DNA from: Strigamia acuminata | Lineage: Eukaryota; Arthropoda; Chilopoda; Geophilomorpha; Linotaeniidae | Assembly: GCA_949358305.1 (NCBI GenBank) | Contig: OX442314.1 | Span: forward strand, 1,116,001-1,180,000 | Reading direction: 5' to 3' | Length of the DNA: 64,000 nucleotides | Shown here: in pieces, positions 42,130-51,592 of the stretch | Layout: every line of letters starts with the position of its first letter | How positions within the stretch are numbered: the first letter of the stretch is position 1 | Program-made: the position numbers and the translations under genes | Notes under the pieces: model-generated | Database searches by the model: none | Told to the model about the DNA's origin: nothing | What the model saw: the letters and a program-made list of their open reading frames with translations, nothing else

Positions 42130-42249
42130 GAAAATAAGCACGTGTGTCCAAACAAGAGACGAACTGGACACCAGAATAAAAAGTAGACATTTTATGAATA
42201 TGAAAAATCAATGGAAACACATGCTAAAGAAATAAAAAATTGATTATGA

Positions 42250-42790
42250 CTTTTTTGTTTTAAAATTGATATTCGTTTACTTTGTGGCTCTGCACTTCAT
42301 GCAATCCGGGCTGTTTGGTTTTTGTTTTGCAACCAAAAATAAGGTGTAGTATCTCGACCGGTCTGCTTAGCGCCCTGGTCAAGACAGACTAATGGTCAGG
42401 GATACACACAAACCTTTCTCGAGAAATGGACAAACGATATGAATTATATTATTTAAACACGACGTTTCCGGATGGTTGGGACAGCCAAATTTAGCCGGTT
42501 GGTCATCTGGTTTTGAAACTGAATGCAATAAAGGTTGTGAAGATGATGTGGGCGGTGGTTGTGATGGTTGTGATGGTGAACACGGATGCAGTTGCTCATT
42601 TGATCGTTGATGGCGGAGCTTATCGTTCTTGTTGGTCGAATGGTTGCGACCGGTTTCCGTCTAGTGGTCTACCTGCCGGCAAAATTCAAATTTGTATCAA
42701 TAAACAAACACAAATCAAACAACGGCGCGTTTTAGCGCGCGCAATTTCAAAATCATCTCATCGAAAAATTTCATCGGTTTAAATCCTATT
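42250..42790 (+). repeat. Duplicated upstream module, unit 3 (diverged)
   Basis: It matches units 1 and 2 (TGTTGGTCGAATGGTTGCGA; ATCAACAAACAAACACAAAT-like), but the ATG frame is degraded. It precedes RNF216-like copy 6, as unit 2 precedes copy 3. Confidence 0.55.
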
Positions 42791-43084
42791 TACATTTTTA
42801 CACATTAAAACGTCCATTTTTCTATCTGATTTATGCTTTTCTATTTTAAAAGATTCCTTTGTCACTTTATTTACATTTTTACATCGTAAGGTCGTTGGAT
42901 GTTGGGTGTAAGTGCTTGTAAGAGCAGCGACGACGACGACACAAGGGATCGACCGGACATTCCGGCATAATTGCCGTTGACCCCAAGCGATTGCGCGGGG
43001 GCGAAGAAAATGACGTTTTAGAGATATTTGAGCGTAAATTATTTATTGACACACTTCACAAGTATCAAACCAAATTAAAATGCA

Positions 43085-43712
43085 TTCAATTTGTATCTAG
43101 AGAGTAATTTTGATCGTATAAACACGCTTCGAGCACAGCATCCGGATTTCGTAGTAGATCCGAATCAGATTTACGACTTGCTTGCATCGTGGAGTACAAG
43201 TGCCAACAGAAGGAACATCGTGATTGATTGGCTGATCGCCAAACGGCTGAAGGAACCCAAAGAAGCGCCGTTGTACATCCTGGAGGAAAACAGACAAGTT
43301 CGAGGAATTGCTGAACGATGTGGAGGTGGTGAGCAAGTTCGTTCCGAACAAGAGCCGGGATGAGCCGTGATGATCTTCACGAGAATCCGAACCGGGTGCG
43401 CATCGTCATCAACGAGTTGGAGCCGTTTCCAGTGACGAATGAAGCCCCGAATTCCGGGAATAACGGGCCGTAAGCAATCGCGTCCTCATCGACGGAAAAG
43501 AATAACAATGTGTCGGCGACGATGGAAAAAGTCAACTTGGTTTTAGAGCTCTTTCCGGACGCTGATCCCGAATATCTGCGATCTTTTGTCGAGCATTAGT
43601 CGATTACATCATGGCGGTCTGGTGGTCTGGTGGTTGGCGAAATCGCTCGTATCCCAGGTTGGCTGAAGCCCAAAAAGACTAAAAGGACTAAAAGGAATTT
43701 ATAGAAAGGTTT
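43085..43712 (+). pseudogene. RNF216-like copy 6, exons 1-2 only, broken
   Basis: From the TATCTAGAG acceptor near 43100 the frame gives HPDFVVDPNQIYDLL and NRRNIVIDWLIAKRLKEP as in intact copies. It then shifts at an extra base in the EEN codons, loses part of the [13 protein letters not shown] repeat, has a stop after ...NNGP, and ends in an AAAAGGACTAAAAGG run. Exons 3-8 are absent. Copy 7 (60440-60931) shares its flanks and part of the deletion. Confidence 0.85.
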
Positions 43713-43839
43713 TATAGTTATTTGCTTTATTTTGATTGCTTTATGTGTTTTTCAGTATCAGGTGCATTTATTAACGCATAAACAGTCGTTTAAACACGTT
43801 TAAAATAAGTTTTGAACGAGATTTTCGGTTATTATTATT

Positions 43840-44388
43840 ATTATTTGAGTCAGATCGACGCCACTACGATGTAAGGTGAGCAATTTTGCACCATTATTTT
43901 TTGTTTACGACTAAAGAAGAAGAAGAATGATACTTACGTGTATAGTTAGGCCTGGAAACAAAAAGAAAAGCGAGGGCGAGGAAACAATGCAGGTGGCTGA
44001 TTCTCAAAATGCGTGAAATCGTTTCACGAATAATAATAATAATAATAATAATGAAAATAATAACAATAATATTGCAACTAAAATAATCAAAAAGGATGAT
44101 AACGATATAGAACGACGGTCACCTCACAACTTTTGGCTCACATTTCCAAATCTAGGCCTGAAAGCCTCTTTCGGGTTTTTCTTGCAACAAATGTTTTTTC
44201 GATTTTTTGAATTTTCGACCACCCTGTGTCAGTTGACGGCTCGAACTTGATCGCATCAAATTTCCAGGTGAAAATCCGAGTTGTTCGTGCAAAACCCGTT
44301 CTAACTTGCCGTTTCTATTTACAGAGTGGAACAGTTATGGATATCAACAAAAAAGCCATCTGATTTCGTAATTTAAGAAAGAAAAACG
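43840..44388 (+). promoter_or_regulatory. 5' flank and leader of RNF216-like copy 4
   Basis: Reverse complement of the 27864-28265 region before copy 2, conserved over about 380 bp, including an (AAT)n run (44026-44052) and TTCTATTTACAG|AGTGGAACAG, a good 3' splice site 50 bp before the coding ATG. A noncoding first exon and promoter probably lie here. Confidence 0.5.
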
Positions 44389-47300
44389 ATGAAAAAGGTT
44401 AAATTTTTTAAATTCGGCCACAGCAGCGACGATGACAATGACGACGAAGACGACGATGGCAGTGACGACGAAGATGAAGACGGAGACGAAGTCGATGACG
44501 ACGACATTCCGTACATTCCCGGGATGATCGCAGTTCCGCCCGCGCCACACGACGCAGTTGAAGAAAACAGCGACGACGACGACGACACCATCGCGAATCT
44601 TCCTTACCTCCCTGGTATGATCGCCGTTACTCCCGCGCCACAGCAGAGAGTTGAAGTAAACGACATCACAGAAGTATTTCGTCCTAAATTAATCCAAACT
44701 ATCAAACAAAATAATTAAAATGGAATTAATTTGTATGTAGGATGTGAATTATATCATTAACGGGCTTCGAGTGGTTCACCCGGACTTCTTGGTGGATCGG
44801 AACGAAGTTTACGCGATGGTTGGAGCCGTGGGTCCGAATCCCAACAGAAGAAACATCGTAATCCATCAGTTGATCACCAAATGGCTGGAGCAACCCGCAC
44901 AAGCGCCGTTGCGCATCCCGGAAGAAAACCAACCGAACAAGTTCAACGATTTGATCAACGATGTTGAGGTCGTGAGCAGATTCGTCCCGAACAAGAGCCG
45001 GGAGGAAATCCTCGCGTATCTGGAGGCGCATCACGGGAATGCAAACCGGGTGCGCTTAGTCATCGGCGAGTTGCTCGATATGAAGGAGATTGCGCCGTTT
45101 CCCGTGACGAATGAAGCCCCTAATGCCGGGAATAACGGGCCGGAAGCAATCGCGTCCTCTTCGACGGAAAAGAATGAAAAGAATAACAATGTGTCGGCGA
45201 CGATGGAAAAAGTCAACTTGGTTTTAGAGCTCTTTCCGGACGCCGATCCCGAATACCTGCACACTTTTCTGGAGAAATGGAAGAACGATGTGAACTACAT
45301 AAACGCGACGGTTAACGGCTGGTTGGAAAGTCGTTCGTATCCCAAGTTGGCCGAAGCTCAAAAGGCGGCGGTCAAGCGGAAATTTGTCGAAAGGTTTTCT
45401 ACTTATTTTGTCTACTTTATTTTGTTTTTATGGTGTTTCTATGAACAAAGCACTTTTAATGGATTTTTCATGATTTGTCGTTGTTTGTATTGATTTTTGT
45501 CATCATTTTGCACTGAATTTCTTTTGCAGCAAGTTCAGCGTTGAGGAATTCCTGGAGATGTTCCCAGACCCGGAGAACTTCTTCAAAAACAACGACCGAG
45601 TCGTGAGTGCGTCGTACCGGTTGCACGTTGAATGCTTTGTCAGTAACCAGTTCCGATACGCGTACAAAAACGATTTGACGCAAGTGATGGAGAAACACCG
45701 TTTCCACCTCACGCCCATCATGAAAGAGATGAATGCGCTCTGGAACGTTTCCCCCACTGACGGTGAATTAATAAACGAAATAACAAATTGTGACTGTCCG
45801 GTTTTAACCAGGGCAACCTAGGGTCAAGATACCCTGGGGTGGGACGCATGCTCACGTAAATAAAGACAAGAGACTCCAGATTGTTGTGTTTGGTGACCTT
45901 TAATCCGTTGTCTAGTTGTTGGAGATCTACCGTCTAACTGGCCAATATTTTGGTCATAAATTTCTTTTAATGATGAGGTTATTGTTGTTTTATTTACTTT
46001 ATTTTAGCATTATTAGGTCTAATATTAGGCTTAGTACTACTAAATAACAAGTGGAATTAGAAAATCGCCTGCGCAGAATGGGATGTACAGTAGGAATTAA
46101 GCATCAAGATACCGGGCTTACCTCGCGGCCATTGGGCAGTGTGTGTCAGTGACACTTCGTACCTTTAGGTGGTCACAAAATAATCAACTTACTTGATTAA
46201 TTCGATTAATTACAGAACCATTAATCAAGAAAAGGAGGGAGAACTTGAGGAAAAAGAAGGTGAGGAGCCCCCTGAAAGTGATGCCGCAACAAATCGACGA
46301 ACTCTTCTACAAAGAGAAGTTGTTCATCGAGATGGAAGACAGGATCATTCGTACAGTTTAAAAAGCAAACATCGTGTTGTGTAAATACATGTCATTTCTT
46401 TTCTAGAATACAAGAAGGACAAGGAGGCGGAACGACTGAGTAAAATCGAAGTGGCGAAGGCAAACGACGAACTGATGGAGTGCAGTTGCTGCTTCGAGGA
46501 CGAAGTGCTCTTGGAGGACATGCTGCAGTGCACGGACGGGCACTTGTTCTGCAGATCGTGCATCCGGCGCCACGCCGAGGTGCTCATCGGCCAGGGCAAT
46601 TACCACTTCCCGTGCCTTGACCCGTACTGCGATCGCGAGTTCCCGCCCATCGTGCTGCAGAAGGTTTTGTCACCCAATGTGTTTTCTAACGTCGTACGCA
46701 AGATGCAGGAGGAGGAGATCCGGCGCGCCGACATCCCGGATCTCGAGTCGTGTCCTCACTGCTCTTTCTGCGCCATCATTCCGGACGCGGACCTCAAGAT
46801 CTTCCGCTGTCTCAACCCGGAATGTCTCAAAGTGACGTGCAGGTGACGTAAAAATGAAAAAAGGAATAAATGAAATGCTAATTTAGTTTATGAATGAAGG
46901 TTGTGCAAGGAACCGAACCACCTCCCGCTGCGCTGCGACGAGATTGAGCAGAAACCGGAAGTGCAGTTCCGCACCTACGTAGAGGACCAGATGACGGACG
47001 CGTTGGTGCGCACGTGTCCCAAATGCAAGCGGCCCATCGTTAAAGAACACGGCTGCAACAAAATGACGTGCACGTGCGGCCAGATCTTCTGCTACGTGTG
47101 TCGCGAGGCCATCAAGGACTACACGCATTTCGACAACGGAAAGTGAGTTAATGATTCAAATGGAATGCCAATTAATGAATTAATGCAACTTCAGGTGTCC
47201 CAAATTCTCGAACGACGCCGAAATGCATCGGCTGGAGGTAGAGGAGGGCGCCAAGAAGGCGAAACAAGAGTACATCGAGTCCCATCCGGAAGCGCAGGCG

Positions 47301-47810
47301 GTCGAGCTGCGCCACGACCCGACCAAAACACCGTTCGCGGCCGTGCAGAAGTCCCAGCAACAGTGCGCGCAGGGCTTCATGCCCATGGTCAACGAGCGTG
47401 GCCAAATCGCCTTCCAGCGACTCATGCAGCAGCAGCAAGCCCAAGCCCAACGGATGGCCGCCGCCAACGCCAATGCCAATGCCATTATCCGACCAGTACA
47501 ACCTGCGCCGAGGAATCCGCCCAGGCCTCCGCCCAGACTCCCGCCCAGGGCCTTGCCCAGGACCATGCCCATGCTCTTGCCCAGACCCCCGCCGAGGGCC
47601 TTGCCAAGGCTTCCGCTCTGGCCTCTGCTCAGGCCTCCGCCCAGGACCCTGCCCGTGCTCCCGCCCAGACCCCCACCGAGAACTCTGCTCAGGCCGGTTG
47701 CACCAGCGACACAAGCGGCGGACAACGCAGGTACTCGTCGTTTCGTTCGTGCGTCCAATTAACGACAACAATTCAATTTGACAGGCAAAAAGAACAACCG
47801 GAAGAAGTGA
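44389..47810 (+). CDS. RNF216-like RBR E3 ubiquitin ligase, copy 4 (fullest)
   Basis: Exons: 44389-44673, 44741-45393, 45530-45762, 46216-46350, 46407-46842, 46900-47142, 47195-47730, 47785-47810; the sum is 849 codons (848 aa), all GT-AG. It starts with a 95-residue acidic exon that has two copies of an IPYIPGMIAV-type segment. Residues about 96-390 hold four CUE-like helical repeats ([54 protein letters not shown]). A basic linker leads to RING1 (about 459-515, CSCCFEDE...CRSC), IBR (CPHCSFC...CLNPEC...CKEPNH) and RING2 ([22 protein letters not shown]...CYVC) with the catalytic Cys in HGCNKM. The C-terminus is Gln- then Pro/Arg-rich and ends in a short basic KKNNRKK exon. This order matches RNF216/TRIAD3 ligases. 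Confidence 0.9.
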
Positions 47811-48072
47811 GGCAACTCGTCGTCGTCGTCGTTCATTTTTCTCTTTGGCATCCGAGGACGTTGTGAACACAAACATTCTTCATTGTTTGTTCTTTGAAAT
47901 CGTTGGATTGATTGTTTGATTGGTCGTCGTGTACATAAACAGAAATTCTATTTTACTTCTCACTTTTATTTTAAATTCATAATAAATGACCGTGAACTCG
48001 ATTTGGAATTTGACTTTATAATTATTTACATGATTAGCAATTCACATCTTCTCAATTCAATTTGATTTCTGC

Positions 48073-48213
48073 AGAAGAAGAAGAAGAGCGAATGTAGCGA
48101 CGAGCAAAGTTGGTGTCGCTCGGACGAGAATGTTTCGTACGCCTCCTGTCGCGTCGACGACTCCGACTCCGACTATAGCGACAACAACTTTGTTCTCAAT
48201 AAAATCAAATAGA
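48073..48213 (+). CDS. Alternative terminal exon candidate, RNF216-like copy 4
   Basis: Behind ATTTCTGCAG the frame reads KKKSECSDEQSWCRSDENVS, then an acidic Ser/Asp stretch ending NKIK and a stop, with AATAAA overlapping the end. Homologues follow copies 1 and 2. It would replace the KKNNRKK end if exon 7 were spliced to it, but the required phase was not verified. Confidence 0.45.
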
Positions 48214-48769
48214 CAAATGTAAAACGATAAATGGATGGACTGCTTTATTTACTAGACCTTTACTAACAAAACAACCTGCAAGTAAAGAGAAGAAATCGAG
48301 CATCTTCACATTACATCATTAGACGTGTGTCGTATGTAGATCTGGGACGAACATATTTGTGGATTTTGTCTGAAATTAAACAGTTTTGATGCAGAAATCA
48401 ATATTTATCATTTATTTTCAACAAATGGAACTGTAAAGAAAATTTTGAATTTATTCAACAGATGGAGCTACTGTGGCAAACCTGGTAGCAGTTTAATGAG
48501 TTTCAGCATTTCCTGCATCAAAAATTAAACATTAAATAATGGTGCTGCAAAATAAAAATGTTTGTTTGGTCAATAGCAAATTGTTGTGACTTGTTTGATG
48601 TAGATGGATTAAATAAATGTTTGTTCACTTGTTATTGCAGTAACTGTAGTTGAAAACTATAACAAAAGCAGAAATTTAAGAAATAAAAATTTATAAGCAT
48701 CAGGTTCAAAACTGCATTAACAGACAAAACCAAATAAAAATTTGTCACTATTAAATGGAAGCAAATACA
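48214..48769. repeat. Intergenic unit shared between LRR-family genes
   Basis: It contains GTGTCGTATGTAGATCTGG and GGAGCTACTGTGGCAAACCT segments that also lie after L4 (51065-51240) and L5 (54480-54670). It marks the block boundary of the LRR-gene duplications. Confidence 0.65.
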
Positions 48770-48819
48770 ACAAAATGCTTAAGAAGACAATTCGGCAACA
48801 TGCATCGTCCAGCTGCCAC

Positions 48820-49345
48820 TCTTCGAGTTTGTTGACAATGGAACCACGGAAGATTTTCTGAGAAAACTGCGGCAAAAAACTCCACACAGGAGCTGGACAT
48901 AAGCGGCTCACGTGTCCTCAAGTTTCCAGAACAGACATAACCCCGAATATCTTCACCCTCAAATTGCTGCACAGTTTGACGAAATTCAAGAAGTTGCACA
49001 AGTTGTACGTCGACATGCGTTATGACTCGGACGTGAAAATAGCGGAGCAAAATGATATGTTTGATCGAGTTTGTTTGCGCGATTTGCGGTTTGATAAATT
49101 GGTGAAATTTTCCCCATATGACAGCACAGATCGTTGAGTTAGTTCTGGTTATTTGTTTGAGTTGTTAGACATGTGTCCCAAACTGGAGATTCTCGTTCTT
49201 TTGCAGTGCTCAGACTTCAGTAACAAAATTGCGCACGAGTTGGCCGACGTGTTGGACGTTCTTGTAAATCAGATTGCAGAAAGAAACTTTATCACTTTTC
49301 AGCTTGATCAGCGTCATCACTTCCTTCAAGTTACATACAAGTAGA
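48820..49345 (+). pseudogene. LRR-like family copy L3, fragmentary
   Basis: The plus strand keeps pieces of the third exon (EDFLRKLR; NIFTLKLLHSLTKFKKLHKL; FDRVCLRDLRFDKLVKF) in more than one frame. A TGA follows DSTDR; then YLFELLDMCPKLEILVLLQC and ADV, where similarity ends. Large segments are missing, including the C-terminal repeats. Confidence 0.8.
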
Positions 49346-49665
49346 TTACAGAGCAATTCCATTAGCAATTCATGTCTCTTCTTGAGTAAACAAAGCCGAT
49401 GTTAAACAATTAAAATTGCTATACCAATCGCCATTTTTGGTTGTTTCTTTTTTATTGTTTCGTTCGGTGTCTGGTTTTTCTTATGCCGAAGCAAAATGGC
49501 TGATTTGGACGACCGGACGGGTCATTCCCCGCTTATTGTTTGTTTAACATTTCGAGGTTTGTTTATCTGTTGCTGCAGTAACTATTGTTGGAAATTAAAA
49601 AAATCAAAATATCTAAACGAATCAAACCAAAATTTTCCGTCGGAATATCACCAGCGGGATCTAAA
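49346..49665. other. 5' flank of L4
   Basis: It contains GTTTATCTGTTGCTGCAGTA and a GTCGGAATATCACCAGCGGG segment before the L4 start. No separate gene. Confidence 0.4.
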
Positions 49666-51056
49666 ATGCAGACATTAGCAGACATGGCGATTGAAATTCT
49701 TTTTAGGTGTCTCATTCAATGGAACGTAGAAGATATTTTTGACGTTAAAATGAAAGAGACGATGGGATTAATCGCTTATTTCGATGCACTACGTAAGCGA
49801 CACACGGATGTGTTAAATTTATTTCGTAATTAAAATTGTCAATACACACGGTTCTGTTTAGCCCATACTGTTCGTGACAAAGTGTTGAACAGCTTCGATG
49901 ATGATCGGTTTTATCACAGTTATCGCGGGTTAGAGGCGTGGGACATTGCTCCATTTTTATACGAGCAGCAGAAAAGTCTTAAGTTGCGACTTACAAGTCG
50001 GAATTTTGATTTGGAATTTTTATTTAAAGTTTGTGGCTACAAATTAAAAGTAAGTATTAAGATTGTTATATCGCGATTCGTTCTAATGAGATTCGACTGT
50101 ACAATTTTACAACTCGTCATTGCCGTGTGCGACATCCTTACAAAGATTTGTTTACAATTCTTTTAATTGTATCTACCGAATAGAATCTGACGAGGTTAGA
50201 ATTACCTTACCTGAACAATTCTCCACTGACGGCCAACTTCGTCGAACAATTCCGCCACATCACGCCAAATCTACGCACGCTACATTTCTTCGGTAAAATT
50301 GAAGACGCCGCGATCGTGTACATCGTCCAGCTGCCGCTCGTCGAACTCGCTGTTTATGACTCGGCGAACTTGGAGTGGATAACTAAAGTGTGCGAAGTAG
50401 ACTCCGCTCTCAGGAAAACGTTGCGAGTGTTCCGGTTGATGATGGGCTACTTCCATTGGTACAATTTTGAATTGACCATTCCCAAAATACTGCGCAGTTT
50501 GTCGAGATTTAAGGAGTTGCGCTCCTTGCACCTCATGATTTTGGATTCGGTCTCGCACATAATGGAGAGAAACGAGCTGTTTTATCGCGATCGTTTGCGC
50601 GGTTTGCGTTTTGATAGTTTGCTGGAATTTTCCCTGTTCGATTACGACGGTCACTGGAATTCTTACGGTTTATTTTTCATGGTGTTGGATGTGTGTCCGA
50701 ATTTGGAGAAACTCGTTCTTGCTAATATCCACGGTTTTAGCGATAAAATTGCGGGTGAGTTGGCTCAAATGATGGCGAAGAGGAAACTCAAACATCTGGA
50801 AATTAGTGAGTGCAATTTTTTGGGGCCGGCCGCCATTGAGGAATTGATGAAAATCGAGTGTCTGGTTAAGTTGGAGGTGACATTACGAGTTGATGAGATC
50901 AGAAGAGAGCCTTTCGACGTTGTAAAGATGCAGCAAACGGCTGAAAGACACGGTGTCAATTTGCAGCTCGGGTTTCTTCCTTGGGACGTGGAGTACAATC
51001 GGTACAAGAAGCTCAACGAGTTTAAACTTCACGATTTTTTTTGTAGTGAAAAATAA
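49666..51056 (+). CDS. LRR-like family protein L4
   Basis: Exons 49666-49792, 49862-50049 and 50184-51056 join cleanly (GT-AG, phases 1 and 0) into 396 codons (395 aa). The N-terminal motif reads LADMAIEILFRCLIQWNVED. Exon 2 has a shortened EAWDIAPFLYEQQKSLKLRL block and ends GYKLK. Exon 3 starts NLTRLELP and encodes irregular leucine-rich repeats (LRTLHFFGKIEDAA, CPNLEKLVLANIHGFSDKIA, LKHLEISECNFLGPAAIEEL). It is shorter than L1/L5/L7 in the middle of the LRR region and lacks the acidic C-terminal tail. It is the cleanest exon model for the family and the most diverged intact member. Function unknown; the shape suggests a recognition subunit. Confidence 0.82.
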
Positions 51057-51592
51057 AAAGTAAATATCACATGTCGAACAAGTGTCGTATGTAGATCCGG
51101 AACAAACCTTTTTATGAATTTTCTGAGCAATCAAATAGAAATCAATATTTCTCATATTTATTTTCAACAAATGGAACTCTAAAGAAATTTTGCATTTATT
51201 CAACAGGTGGAGCCACTGTGGCATACCTGGTGGCAGTTGAATTAAACGTTCAAAAATGATGCTGCAAAATGGACGACGTTCAAATGAAAAACATTGTTTC
51301 GATAAACTAAGTAAGTGAAACCCGGATTTGTGGTGAGAATAAATCATTTCCTCACTCGACAGTAATAATTGTTGTTTTTGGTTGTTCTTGCTGTTTGTTG
51401 TTATTTTTCTATCTGTTGTAGCTGTTGCGTATCTACTTAGTTACAAATTTATAGTATTGTTGCTACTTAGCAACCAAAAGAATGTAGACATAAATAAAGA
51501 TATTGCTGAGCTGTACGAGCAGCGGCTCTTGTTATTTTCGGAATTTAAATCTGCCGAGTTTATAACCATTGAAGGAAATTTAGAAAATCAAA
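51057..51592 (+). other. 3' flank of L4 and conserved 5' flank of L5
   Basis: 51065-51240 is the spacer unit shared with 48310-48500 and 54480-54670. 51361-51592 is nearly the same as 55729-55984 before L7. It holds a palindrome GTTGCTACTTAGCAAC and a short open frame (51382-51627) with one hydrophobic segment, which overlaps the L5 start in another frame. It may be a leader exon. Confidence 0.5.
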
